Below, piece after piece: positions 23,501-33,558 of a stretch of 64,000 bases of DNA. This DNA is from Tetranychus cinnabarinus (lineage: Eukaryota; Arthropoda; Arachnida; Trombidiformes; Tetranychidae), in the NCBI GenBank assembly GCA_022266195.1, contig WHVY01000008.1, forward strand, positions 1,860,001-1,924,000, given 5' to 3'. The notes under the pieces are model-generated. The model was not told where the DNA came from and ran no database searches. It worked only from the letters and a program-made list of their open reading frames with translations. The position numbers were made by a program, and so were the translations under genes. How positions within the stretch are numbered: the first letter of the stretch is position 1; each line of letters opens with the position of its first letter.

Positions 23501-24953
23501 CAATGTTTCAGTCGAGAAATGTAACATTCCTCCAGGCTATGGACCATTAGTTTATCAACTATATGCAATTAACGAGAAAACTGAGGAAATCTTTCCAATC
23601 ACAGTTCCACAGTTTTCAAATGTTTTCCTATTCCCTGGTTTACCGGCTATTGATCAAGAAAGGGCAGAGAACACATTTGCCCTTAAATTTTGTGATACTT
23701 TTAATTACTGTGAAATGGTTTACGCTTCACCAACCACAGTTTATCCGAATGAGAATAAAACTTCATTAATCGATGATTTGTTGAAACTTGCACGAAAATA
23801 CAACATTGGAGGAGATCCTTTCCATGCCATGCAATCATTAGGAATAATTTTGAAGGAAGCTTCCTTGGATAAGCCATTACAATACAAAACAATGTCTGAA
23901 ACGATTGATTATAATCTAGAGGTTCTCCAACGACCATCGCAATTACTAAACCGAGGCCAATTGGCTTTATCACTGGGTCTTCTGTCAGAAATTGTTCGTA
24001 AATCGGATAATAATAGACTTCGAGAAAAGGCAATGGACGCAATCCGTAAATTAGCGGAAAAGGGCTATTCACTTGAAATGATTCCGGACTTGATGACAAT
24101 TAGATCGACAATATTTAACTTGATGTTTCCTTACAGTCGAGGAGCTGGACTAATTGCTAAAGCTGATGATTTACCAAAAACATTGAAATCGAGTCGAAAA
24201 GTATTCAATGTACTTCTGCAAATGGCTGCTGCTCAACTTTCGCTTGGGAAAAGAGTTGAATTCGGTAGTTATAGTGAAGATTTATTTGAAGATGAAAAAC
24301 AAGAGAGAATATTCAAAACAATTATGATTCATGATAAAACAATTGAGGGAACTCATTTGAAAATTGGTGACACTGAAGTGACTATTAAAATTGGTAAATC
24401 AGTTAGAAAAAGGTTTGCCGGATCATGGAAGTGTACACCTGATAGCCTTTGCAATTCTGTTGTTTATTCTTATACAGTTTTCCCCACTTCTGGACCTTTC
24501 CCTGAAGTCTCTGATGGCTACAGAATTGCTCCAATTTTAATGTTTAATATATTCACTCCGGGAACAGGAAAATTGCAAACAATTAAGACTGGTTTGAATG
24601 CAGTTGAGGTGACATTTACTTATACAGGCAATCGATCGTATGGACTTGATTATTCGACCAAATGTAAATCTTGGTCTGACACAAAAGATTCATGGAAACC
24701 TGATGGAGTTCATTTATTACGGGCATCTCATGAAAGAATCTCATGTTGGTCTGGTTTCATCGCTCCATTCACTGTCTACAGAATTCCTCAAAGATGGAAT
24801 GTCGGAGCTGTTGCTTCAATGGTGTTTGGTGGTTTGCTTTTTTTCATCTTGGTTGGTTTCACTATTATCATTTGTTCATCTAAAAGTCCAACAGCACAAA
24901 GGCTTAGCCAACCTCCCTTTGATCGCAGAATGCTTAGACCAATGACGGAATAA
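14600..24953 (+). CDS. REJ-domain, polycystin-1-like single-pass membrane protein
   Basis: Ten exons join in frame: 14600-14726, 16562-16750, 16827-17121, 17183-17276, 17353-17500, 17577-17672, 19835-20909, 22336-23213, 23274-23422, 23499-24953. They give about 1501 residues. Exon 1 supplies a signal sequence (DPIIFLVTLIILAEQANS). Next comes a Cys-rich stretch with repeated CGYC, DCLGVC and DECGNC motifs, then a large region with REJ/PKD-like features (CGLFSLSGHYSSPKG with FKWTV; later SASGDGTKKPLSFHWNC). Near the C-terminus a Cys/Trp pattern (CKSWSDTKDSWKPDG then ISCWSGFIAPFTVY) resembles a degenerate GPS motif, directly before one helix (MVFGGLLFFILVGFTIIICS) and a short basic tail. Polycystin-1 proteins have 11 helices and a PLAT domain, so this is a short relative. 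Intron 1 contains CHMP2B on the other strand; introns 6 and 7 contain foldback repeats. The ligand and function are unknown. Confidence 0.78.
15001..16030 (-). CDS. CHMP2B: Charged multivesicular body protein 2b (ESCRT-III)
   Basis: Five exons on the minus strand (16000-16030, 15548-15834, 15364-15466, 15196-15302, 15001-15114) join in frame and encode 213 residues, the same length as human CHMP2B. ESCRT-III subunits polymerise on membranes for multivesicular body sorting, cytokinesis and repair, and are disassembled by VPS4. The basic N-terminal helices carry QEKQLEMEIKKAAKEGN and AKQLVQLRKQKGR. An acidic region follows (ILDNSGDEAEEDAVINQVLD, then EIGIEITGK). The C-terminal MIM1-like helix is TDEELEAQLARLKT, which binds the VPS4 MIT domain. 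The IGIEI and GAMATSAK segments favour CHMP2B over CHMP2A. The whole gene is nested in intron 1 of the REJ-domain gene, in the opposite direction. Confidence 0.93.
17783..19752. repeat. Long-inverted-repeat (foldback) element 1, in intron 6
   Basis: The left arm at about 17785-18315 is repeated in inverted orientation at about 19213-19752, with long stretches almost identical (both begin near an AGACAACACAATTGTAAAAT terminus when read inward). Between them a third, more diverged arm at about 18530-18990 lies in the same orientation as the left arm, followed by a loop (about 19000-19210). The arms are over 500 bases, much longer than mariner TIRs and more like foldback or long-TIR DNA elements. 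Short frames inside, for example 17994-18326, read through the arms and are not genes. The element fills most of an intron of the REJ-domain gene. Confidence 0.85.
20935..22275. repeat. Long-inverted-repeat (foldback) element 2, in intron 7
   Basis: Arms at about 20935-21492 and 21722-22275 are inverted copies of each other. The outer ends read TAGGTTTGTTACTAAAAAGA on the left and its complement on the right, so a TA target duplication is possible. The loop (about 21493-21721) contains TCTACAAAAAAAGCTAT, matching the loop of element 1. The arms are homologous to those of element 1 but clearly diverged, so the two are members of one family that inserted separately. No transposase is encoded, so the element is non-autonomous. 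Confidence 0.85.
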
Positions 24954-25251
24954 TTAAATAATTGTAAATTAACAATTCTCTGCCTTGCCAAATTCATTCA
25001 ATGAAACTTATTGATTTTCATTAAATAAAATTGTTCATTAAGTTGTATAATTCGTTTGTCCAAATTATTTTCATAAAATTTATTCAGAACAAATTGCAAT
25101 ATTAATCGGAAATAATTTTTAGCGGTGATATTAAAATAAAATAAAGATAAGCCCATGATTTTGGTCAAACTGAAAAATTTATTTTGGCAATAGATCATGA
25201 TTGAATTGACCATAGATTTTTCAAAGCAGGGGAAAATATATCAAGAACAAA

Positions 25252-27333
25252 TTATTTTTTAACACTTGTATGAACTGCTTCTTTAGCTGCTTTTTTAGCT
25301 TTGACAAGTTCAACTAGTTCTTTATAGCGTTTTATACATTCTTTTTTGCTTCTTCCTGGAATGCATTCGGCTATCTTTTCCCAGCGTTCCGTTGTTGAAG
25401 CTGGATAGGACTTTAATGCCTGTTCTAACAATTGTTGTTCTACATTAGTCCAGGGCTCTGGATTCGTAGGCTCTTCAGGAGGCGTCTCATAACGTTGTGA
25501 TGTCTCTTCTACTTTGGCTGTGGGTTTATTATTCTCCAACAATTTGGTTACAGATATCCTATTTAACTCTTGTTTGTGATTAGTATCTGAAAAAACAAAA
25601 TAAATCGAAATTAAACAATGAATAAACGAAAACAGAACTATTTAACTTAAGGGAGTAAAACTTACCTATTTTACCAATATCTTTAGCTTGTGTGAGTACT
25701 TCACGAGCTTTGCGATTCTTGTTGTGAATTGAATGTTGATTAACAAAGGCAGCAACAACTTCCCATCTATTCAAAGTACCAGCAGGGAATAAATTGACTG
25801 CTTTAACTAAAAGTTGTACATCCTCAGCAGACCAAACTTTAGTCGATGTGGTTTCTTTACTATCACTAGTTTCACTAGATTTTTGTCCAACAAATAAAGA
25901 CCCTTTTTCCGTCTCCTTAATCTTGTTGATTTTTGATAAAAAAACGGTCTTCTTATCTTCTTGAGATGACCCTTTTAACAAATTCTCTTTGAATTCACTC
26001 AATTCAATGTTGCTAAATGTAAAACAAATTTTGTTTAGTTCTTGTATGTAGTTAATTTTTTGATTGTCATTTGAAGCAAAATAATTATATTCCTCGAAAA
26101 TTGATTCAATTTGTTTAACATCTTTTTTTCTCCTTTTCTTAGCTGCTTCTTTTTCTTTCTTTTCCTGGTCTCTCTTTGCTTTGAGAGCTTCTTCTTCTTC
26201 CTGCTTCTTTTTCAATATAGCTTCTTCTTGTTCTTTTTTACGTCTTTCTTCTTCTTCTTGCTTTAGTTTTCGAGCCTCTTCTTTAGCCTTTTTCTCCATT
26301 AATTTTTTGTTCTTCGCTTCTTCCTTGAATCTAATAATTCTTGGATCACAGGCATAAGCGTTATCAACAAGTTTCCTAATTCGAGCTAATTCTTCTTTCT
26401 TCTTTTTTTGACGCTCTAATTTGTTTTGACGTTCGATCCATTTTCTTTCACTCCGATCTTGTCCCCGCTCTTTATCTTCTTCATCCAAGTACGAATATTC
26501 ACGCCAAGACTCGAAATTATACCAAAAGTGGTAAAAATTTTCAACGTATTCCTTAGTACAAAAGTCACTACCTAATTGAGGTACATATTTTGAATCAGAC
26601 CATCTAAAATAGGGCAAGAAAATACAAGTAAATTAATAATCAAAACTGAATGTTATACATTTAAACTCCGGACAGGTGAAGAATCTACAATACCTGGAAT
26701 TTCGAGCAAAAACTGGACCAAAGACCGCATAGAAATTCTCTTTTGAATTTGAGTTGACTGGAGGAACAGAATCGTCAAAACTGTCATCTACACTGTCATA
26801 AGATCTTCTCTTGATTGGATCACCAAGAATTTGAAATGCTATTGGAGATGAAACAATGATTATTTGGTTGAACTATTGCAAGGTTAATAGGTTTAAGTTT
26901 ACCTTTAGTAATACACGAAAAATAGTCAGTTTCATCATCTTTGTTTTGGACACCTCTCTTATCGGGATGATGAGTCAATATTAACTTTTTATCTATTAAA
27001 CAAAGAGAGAATAAAAATTAGACTTGATCAAAGAGTTACTCTTTAGACTCGATTAAAGGATTACTTACATGCTTGTTTAATTTCCTCGTCAGATGCTGCG
27101 TATCTCCTCTTTCCGAGACCAAGTACTCTATAGTGATCTTGCTCTTTCCATCTTCTAGGATCTAAGCTTTTTAAATATTCTTCGTCCGTTTCAAAATAAA
27201 TCTCTTCAGGTTGCGGTTCGTCTTCTTCTACCGGCACATCAGGAATTAGCTTCAATTGAATTAAGTACCTTTTCCACCATATATGATAGGGTGTTATATG
27301 GACCAAAGCTTTATTAAGAGGACCGTAGCTCAT
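25252..27333 (-). CDS. DNAJC2: DNAJC2 / zuotin, ribosome-associated J-protein with SANT domains
   Basis: Five exons on the minus strand (27069-27333, 26903-26992, 26694-26838, 25666-26603, 25252-25586) join to 590 residues. The N-terminal part contains WKEQDHYRVLGLGKRRY and the J domain with the HPD motif at residues 97-99, across the first splice. The zuotin homology region follows (FYHFWYNFESWREYSYLDEE), then a long charged helix rich in KKEEL and EEARKLKQEEEE repeats that contacts the ribosome. Two SANT domains come last (WSAEDVQLLVKAVNLFPAGT and WTNVEQQLLEQALKSYPAST). With an Hsp70L1-type partner it forms the ribosome-associated complex that folds nascent chains; in animals it also acts on chromatin. 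The start MSYGPLNKAL is preferred over an upstream in-frame codon because translation from it is conserved-looking. Complete. Confidence 0.93.
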
Positions 27334-27903
27334 TTTAACTAAATCAAAATTAAATATTGATGACCAAAACAAAACGATAAGATGGATATGGTGTGAAAGT
27401 AGCACTTTTGCGTTGCCTTCAGAACGTATTAAATAACAATTGACTTAAAGAGATGGCAATAGAAATCAAATAAAAGATTCACTCAATTTATTGTTAAATT
27501 GATAAAACACCAAAAAAACAGAATTTGATTAATTTTAACTATCAACTTCTTAAAATGAAATAATTATACATGTCAACAAATGTTTACTAGAAACAAAAAC
27601 ACGAGACAAAAAAACATGTGGTTTATTAGGTCTGTGGGTATGGTTACAGAGAGAGCTTATGAGCGCCACACTCAACAATGCTTACAGTAAAATTACAGAT
27701 TTTGAATTACATGTAGTCAAGTTATAAAGCTGAAAAAAAAGTCATTACAAAAAAAAATTAAGAAAAACATTAGGAATAGTAGGGAGGGGATATGGAGGGG
27801 GTTTGTATGTAAGAGAGTAAAAAGACAATAATAGAAAGAGAAATTGAGAGGAAATTATTATGGTAGTAAAGTATAAAGAATGAAAGATGAAAGACGTTTT
27901 GAG
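27334..27903. other. DNAJC2 promoter and retrotransposon 3' UTR
   Basis: The part next to 27334 is the DNAJC2 promoter region. From about 27600 to 27903 the strand is purine-rich (GGGAGGGGATATGGAGGGGG near 27781) and probably belongs to the 3' UTR of the retrotransposon that follows. The exact 3' end and any target duplication could not be fixed by eye. Confidence 0.45.
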
Positions 27904-30894
27904 TTATTGCTCATGGACGTGTCTTATTACATCCATGGTGTCATTGAAAAATCTGGAGCAGTATTTAGGTTTTTTAAGCATTAATGATTTTAAATCCAGT
28001 TTAAATCGTTCAGCTGCAAGTGATAGTCTTTGCCTGTGTTCTGCCAAATATTCACAATGGAATAACAAATGAAAATTGTCAGGTTCAAAATAATTGTTAC
28101 AGATGCACGTTTTGTTTTCCGTGAGGAAATTGTAACGTCCAATTAGTATTCTTGCATGTGTGTTTAATTTGTCAAAGCCTGTGTTTGTATTGGCTTTTAA
28201 TAGGAGATTGCAGCTAGAATGGATATTGGAGTATTGTTGATTGCTGAGAAGGTCTTTGACATATTTGTTGGTTGCAACAGTTGTCCACAGATTGAAAGTT
28301 TTTTCGAGAGTGGGTCTAGGTAAAAGATCAGGTCTATTTATCTGAATCCACCTGAAAGTGGCAAAACTTTCATTTATGTTTTGTAGGACGTATTTCAGTC
28401 CTATTTTTAGTATTTTGATATATATTGGAAGATTGTTAGTGATGAGCATTGATGGAAGAGTTCTGTCTCCATCGTTCAGACGGATATTAACTCTAGTTAG
28501 TTTTGAAGATATTTTATCAAGGAGTTTGGGAAATTCTCCTGATAGAATGCTAGGTATGAGAAGCGGAGCGAAAGTTGTTGCGTGAGATTCTAAGAAAGAT
28601 GAGCTAATGATTTTAACTATTCTATGAGGGAGTGCTTTAACAAGATGAATTGGAATTTGTAGTTCTTTGTGTTTTTTGTTAATGTTGTCTAGGAATGTGG
28701 ATTGGTCTAAGTATAGTTTTCGGTTGTTTTTGAGGTGAACAGGATAACCAAGAATGATTCCTGTCATGGCTATTTCTATTTTATCTTTCTGATTTCTAAG
28801 CATATGTTGATTGTTAGTGATAACTTTAGATTTTTGAATGGATGTTTTGAGTCCTGTGCTATTAAGTTGATCATTTATGCTTTTGAGGATGAAGTTAATG
28901 GTGTGATCTAGTCTGTCGATTTGGATAGTGGGTAGACTGAAACTAATTAGCAGATCATCCGCGTAGGCAACAGCACAGTGTTGTACTTGAGCGAAGTAGT
29001 TTTTGATCTTTCCATTATTACCAATGACAGGAATTTTTAAGGATGCAATGTTGTCCAGAGCTTTGTTGATTCCAATGCAGAACAGAATAGGTCCAAGAAT
29101 TGAACCTTGTGGTACACCTTTGTTTTGTTTGTTAAATTTGGGTTTTTTATCCATAATCATTGAATAACGATTGGTTAGATAAGTCGCTATTGTGATCAAG
29201 GTTGGTTTGTTGATGCCATATTTCAGGCAGTTCGCAATGATAGAGACATGATTTATCTCGTCGAAGGCTTTTTCTACATCAGTTTGCAGAATGAACTTTG
29301 ATGCAGTGGTTTCGCTTTCATAGATGTTTCCAATGAGTGTATCCAGGGCTGTGATGATACTTTTATTTGGCAAGTAAGCGTGTTGGTTTTTAAAAGTGTC
29401 TTTAGGTAAAGCTGTTATGATGATATTACAGATTAGTTTTTCCAGTATTTTTACCATATTGGACTGGACCTGGATTAGTCTCGTACGTTTGCCATCGCTC
29501 TTTGGGATAATGGAAGCTCTAGTAATTTTCCACGGAGAAGGAAAAAAATTACAATAAAGGCAGGTTCGAAATATTTCAATAAAGAATTCAGGATGGTTTT
29601 CAATTAAAGTTTTGGTCTCCTCTTTGTTCAGCATATCAGGACCTGGTGATGCATTGTTAAGACTATTTAGGATGCCAATTAAGATATCTGCATTTATTTC
29701 AATTGTATTATTTGGTAGTGAATCTTTGTATGATTTAGTGTCTTCAGATAGGCTGATAGCTGAAAGATCTAGGTTGAAGCTATCTTTAACTTCAGCGCAA
29801 TTTTCATAGAAGATATCTGATGGTTCATTGTTCTCACTAAGCATCAAGGTATGACGAATCCTGTACCATAGGAGTTTGCTGTCTTTTGTTTCAAATTTTT
29901 TATCGATTTGATATTTGAAGTGCAGCATTAGTTTGTTCTTTAATTCAATGATTTTCAGGAGGTCTTTCCTTGATCTTAGACGTTTGTATCTAGAGATTAC
30001 GATTTTTAGTCTTTTCTTTAGATTGAAGTTGATTAGATCTTTGCGCTTTGGTAGCCTGATGGTTTTCTTTTTTCCATTCGCTTGATAGTCGAGGAGAAAG
30101 GTTAGAAGCTCCATAAGAATTTTGTCAACCATATGTGGATTATCGATGATGTTGGGATCGTATTTGGAGATGAAGACATTTATTTGATGAAGATAATCTT
30201 TCCTGTCAATTTTTTGAATGTTATCCGGTTTGGGTTTGGTGAAAGTTGTTTGGTTGGTCGGTGAGAGAGAAGCTTGAAAGATTGAGTGATCATTTTTTTG
30301 TGGAAGGATGTTTACCAGTCCATCTACTTCAGGGGATAGAAGCATTGCGTCAATGAAGGTGGTTTGTCCTTTGGGGGAGTAAAAAGTGTAATTATTCTCA
30401 TTGGGCTGATATGGTACTCGAAGATTGCACTCGTTTACAAGATTTAAGATAATTTTAGCTTTTTTATCATTTATAATAGGTCTTGGAGTCCAGATATCCA
30501 ATTGGCAATTGAAGTCGCCTTGAATTATGAAGGGTATGTTGTTGTATCTTTTTCTTATTAAGATTATCTCACTCATGAGTTTTTCCAAGGCATTGGCAGT
30601 TGTATTAGGGTTGGCATAGATATTGACTATTAGGAAGCTTTTTCCAAAACATTTGATTAGATTAGCGATGGTTGAAACTCCAAGTCTGTGTATTGCCTTA
30701 ATTGAGCTTTTATGGGCAATGGTTGCAGTTTCTCCATGAGTGATGATTGAGAAGATTTTGTTTTCAATTGAGGCAATAACAGACATGTTTGCTTCTTGTA
30801 GAAGTATTATTTTGTTGGATTCAGCTTTAAGTATCATTTCTGTGGTCTTGGGTACCATTTTTTGACAATTTCTCGCGTATATTTCAATATTCAT
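27904..30894 (-). CDS. Retrotransposon ORF2: APE endonuclease, reverse transcriptase
   Basis: The protein is 996 residues. The N-terminal endonuclease keeps the catalytic set: Glu34 (LLQEAN), GDFN at 126-129, Asp182 (FIDAML) and NDHS at 201-204. The reverse transcriptase has the first catalytic Asp539 (LQTDVEKAFDE), GVPQGSILGP from about 593, and the YADD active site at 644-647. A CCHC-type knuckle near the end (CICNNYFEPDNFHLLFHC) is typical of this group. Its role is to nick target DNA and copy the element RNA into it. No RNase H domain is evident. Translation probably follows ORF1 by termination-reinitiation at the overlapping ATGAATATTGA. Confidence 0.92.
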   Translation of the reverse strand: MNIEIYARNCQKMVPKTTEMILKAESNKIILLQEANMSVIASIENKIFSIITHGETATIAHKSSIKAIHRLGVSTIANLIKCFGKSFLIVNIYANPNTTANALEKLMSEIILIRKRYNNIPFIIQGDFNCQLDIWTPRPIINDKKAKIILNLVNECNLRVPYQPNENNYTFYSPKGQTTFIDAMLLSPEVDGLVNILPQKNDHSIFQASLSPTNQTTFTKPKPDNIQKIDRKDYLHQINVFISKYDPNIIDNPHMVDKILMELLTFLLDYQANGKKKTIRLPKRKDLINFNLKKRLKIVISRYKRLRSRKDLLKIIELKNKLMLHFKYQIDKKFETKDSKLLWYRIRHTLMLSENNEPSDIFYENCAEVKDSFNLDLSAISLSEDTKSYKDSLPNNTIEINADILIGILNSLNNASPGPDMLNKEETKTLIENHPEFFIEIFRTCLYCNFFPSPWKITRASIIPKSDGKRTRLIQVQSNMVKILEKLICNIIITALPKDTFKNQHAYLPNKSIITALDTLIGNIYESETTASKFILQTDVEKAFDEINHVSIIANCLKYGINKPTLITIATYLTNRYSMIMDKKPKFNKQNKGVPQGSILGPILFCIGINKALDNIASLKIPVIGNNGKIKNYFAQVQHCAVAYADDLLISFSLPTIQIDRLDHTINFILKSINDQLNSTGLKTSIQKSKVITNNQHMLRNQKDKIEIAMTGIILGYPVHLKNNRKLYLDQSTFLDNINKKHKELQIPIHLVKALPHRIVKIISSSFLESHATTFAPLLIPSILSGEFPKLLDKISSKLTRVNIRLNDGDRTLPSMLITNNLPIYIKILKIGLKYVLQNINESFATFRWIQINRPDLLPRPTLEKTFNLWTTVATNKYVKDLLSNQQYSNIHSSCNLLLKANTNTGFDKLNTHARILIGRYNFLTENKTCICNNYFEPDNFHLLFHCEYLAEHRQRLSLAAERFKLDLKSLMLKKPKYCSRFFNDTMDVIRHVHEQ

Positions 30895-31909
30895 AGTCGT
30901 AGTCGGTTATGGAGATGAGTCTTTCAACCGCTTGATTGTAGGCGAAACAATTGTTTGATTTAGGTGCGTGTTTAACGTGTGGTGATCCAATGTTTTTGCA
31001 CAACATACAATCCTTATTTGTGGTTTTTCCTTTGGTACAGTCTTTGGTAAGATGATGCTCTTCGCAGTTACCACAATTTGGTTGACTGACACAGAATTTA
31101 CTAGTATGGCCAATTTTTAAGCATTTTGAACATATTCTAACATTGAAGTTATCTTTGAAGTTGATAGCTTCACAACCAATATAAATTTTCTCTCTTCGAC
31201 CAACGATTTCTCTTGCTTTCCTGGATAATCTTAGAACCATGAAATTTCTTTTAAACTTTGATCTGGTAGTTATTTCCTTGTTAACCACAATCGAAACTTC
31301 TTCTTCCTCAGGAATGTTATTTCTTTTTTTGATTTGAGGAATATCTTCAATTTGGTCTTGAGTTACCACCACCGATATCTGTGGTTGGAGTCTTTTGAGG
31401 GGTTCAATTTTCGTGAGGTCATGTATCATGGAATCCTTCAGAATGGCATCCACTTTGGTGAGTATTGCAGGGTCCTCGGAGATAACTCTCGTGGATTGGG
31501 TGTTTACAACCACGCTTTCAACATTGATGTCTTTTTTATCCTTTATAGCTTGCTTAATTTTCAGGCCAAGCTCGCTTGCATCGATATCTGGATTTGTTGG
31601 TTTGATGATGATAGCGTGAGGCTTCCTTTTGGCGATCTTTTGTTTGCGACAACCACAATTTTGTTCACTACCGATTTTGGCTTCAATTTGATTTAACTTC
31701 TTAGCAATTTGAAGACCAGAAGGAATATCACTATTTAGACTTTTTTCAACTTTAACTTTAGCACTTTTTATTTCATCAATGATTTTAATACAAGAAGGTC
31801 CATTTCTAGTATTCTTTAGATCTTCAACCAGCTTGATGGTGTTCTCTAGGATTGAACATATCTCATCAACAAGGATAGCACGTGTAGGTGAAACAGGTGT
31901 CTCAGGCAT
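30884..31909 (-). CDS. Retrotransposon ORF1: Gag-like nucleic-acid-binding protein
   Basis: The protein is 341 residues. The N-terminal half is helical and charged, followed by a domain around PHAIIIKPTNPDIDASEL that resembles the RRM-like core of Gag proteins in R1/Jockey elements. Three zinc knuckles lie at the C-terminus: Cys260 to Cys273 (CSKCLKIGHTSKFC), Cys279 to Cys291 (CGNCEEHHLTKDC) and Cys301 to Cys321, the last with wider spacing. The protein packages element RNA. It is intact and overlaps ORF2 by 11 bases. Confidence 0.88.
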   Translation of the reverse strand: MPETPVSPTRAILVDEICSILENTIKLVEDLKNTRNGPSCIKIIDEIKSAKVKVEKSLNSDIPSGLQIAKKLNQIEAKIGSEQNCGCRKQKIAKRKPHAIIIKPTNPDIDASELGLKIKQAIKDKKDINVESVVVNTQSTRVISEDPAILTKVDAILKDSMIHDLTKIEPLKRLQPQISVVVTQDQIEDIPQIKKRNNIPEEEEVSIVVNKEITTRSKFKRNFMVLRLSRKAREIVGRREKIYIGCEAINFKDNFNVRICSKCLKIGHTSKFCVSQPNCGNCEEHHLTKDCTKGKTTNKDCMLCKNIGSPHVKHAPKSNNCFAYNQAVERLISITDYDYEY

Positions 31910-32312
31910 TGCTAGTATGGGCAGGTAAGAGTAGATGGAAAAAACTTGTATTTTACTTAGGTAAAGGATGTTATTTTACTTTTTTAGGGTAATTTAGCAA
32001 TTAGCGACTCTAGACTAACTATATTTTTGATTAATTAAGAGATTTTAATTAGTTTAAAACAATTAAAAAAGGGAAATTTTAGAGAGCAATTTTACAACGA
32101 TGTGACATGTCACGCTTTAGGGACTGTATAATAATTTAAACTAAAAATTTAAAAAGAGTAAACCTTTTTTCACAAAATAAATTATTAACAAATTGTAAGA
32201 TTAATCAAAGGTATTCATTTATTTAATTTAAAGAAATCGAACATATAATGAAAGATAAATTTGTTTGATGAACAAATTATAATTTATTGCAATGATTGAG
32301 AATAAATACAAG
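31910..32312. other. Retrotransposon 5' UTR and RCL1 3' region
   Basis: Sequence directly upstream of ORF1 (to about 32120) is likely the element's 5' UTR. A short palindromic core TGACATGTCA occurs near 32102. The remainder is the 3' flank of RCL1. Confidence 0.35.
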
Positions 32313-33558
32313 TTAAATAATTGTTTTGCTGAGATTGGAAAAACCGATTCCAACACAAGTTGCCATGATTTTTTCAGAGCCTTTCTTCAAATCTTCATCT
32401 CGTTCATCTTCTTCGCCTTTATCTTTTACTTCCAATTTAAATGTAATTTGTAAAATTTGTCTCATATGTTTCAATAATTGGACAGTAAATGGCGATAATG
32501 GGCCATATTCAACTTTGGAAACATCAGGTTGTCCTAAAGCCATATACAAGCAAACTATACTCTGATTGATCGAGCTTACACAGCCGCCTCGATAAATTTC
32601 TTCAAAAAGACAAAAAACGGCTTCTTGAGCAACATCTTCAGGTAAAGATGGTCCTTTATCACTTCCAGAAGGGTTAGAGTAAGCCTCGCCAGTATAATGG
32701 ATTCCTTCAGTTGTCTCAGCTACTAAAGATAGACCGAAGCCGGGTGAATTTCCACTATTTTTTCCTTTTAAATGGTCAGAATGAATATAGACATCTGGAA
32801 TAAATTTCAACAGCAATCCTTTGGCTTTGTCAATCATTCGATTTGCTATATTTGGTGCTACTCTGGTAGCTAATGCTATACCACGAATCCGTTTAATTTT
32901 ACCAGGTTTGAGTAAATTGATTGGTTTTATGGTATTTCTTATTGGACATTTGAAAAACACTTTTCCACCGCCATTAGGAGGCATTCCTCTGGAAACAACA
33001 GTCAATTCAATATCAGTTTTTTCTGTAAAATGCAAAATAAAATTTGTGTATGAGTTAAGATCCAATCTAAACTGGTAAATACTAAAAACTAGTGTAAAAC
33101 TAGTAATACTTACCCCAGACTGAAATTAATTTTGAAACAAGAGGAATTGTCGATTGACGAAGTGCATCAATTGAAACGTCTAACTGATCATTGGTTATCC
33201 CAGTTAAAGTTGCTTCAATTGGTACCTTACAAAAAGGCGCAAGAATAATTAATGGCTGAAGAAAGTATGAAATTGATCTTTGTAGCCCACAATCGTGTTC
33301 AATAGGACCACCATGTAATAGACCAGGCTTGAAGGTAATTTGGGTTCCAGTCTCATCAATAATAAATGTACTTCCATTGGTTGATTTAACAATCAGTTTT
33401 AAAAAAGACACCTCAGATTCATGTAAACCAGGTTCTTCCTCTCGCACTCGGATCTTACGTATCATAATTGGTTTTCCAGAAAGAATGGAAAGCATTATCC
33501 TGATTCGGAAGCAGTTAGAACCTTCAAAAATGTAATCTTTACTCACAGAAACACTCAT
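32313..33558 (-). CDS. RCL1: RNA 3'-terminal phosphate cyclase-like protein
   Basis: Two exons on the minus strand, 33114-33558 and 32313-33022, join in frame to 384 residues. The start MSVSVSKDYIFEGSNCFR is used because it aligns with the family N-terminus; a further upstream in-frame ATG would add 17 residues. Family blocks are clear: IMIRKIRVREEEPGLHESE, the GLLHGGPIEHDC segment, SRGMPPNGGGKVFF, KRIRGIALATRVAPNIANR, NSGKSPGFGLSLVAETT-like text near residue 240, EEIYRGGCVSSINQ and GIGFSNLSKT at the end. RCL1 is a catalytically inactive cyclase relative that acts with BMS1 in the nucleolus for 18S rRNA processing. The length is close to the usual 370-ish residues. Complete. Confidence 0.95.

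Larger units (their letters stand above)
27904..31909 (-). mobile_element. Non-LTR retrotransposon (APE-type, R1/I/Jockey-like), both ORFs open
   Basis: Two long open frames on the minus strand overlap by 11 bases (ORF1 30884-31909, ORF2 27904-30894). This is the layout of APE-endonuclease non-LTR elements of the R1/I/Jockey group. Neither frame has a stop or frameshift, so the copy may be recent and possibly active. No LTRs were seen. Additional 5' UTR may reach toward about 32120 and a 3' UTR toward about 27600. It sits between DNAJC2 and RCL1, all in the same orientation. Confidence 0.9.

Noticed and set aside
28358..28585. Plus-strand frames inside the retrotransposon
   Set aside because: Shadows of the intact ORF2 on the minus strand.
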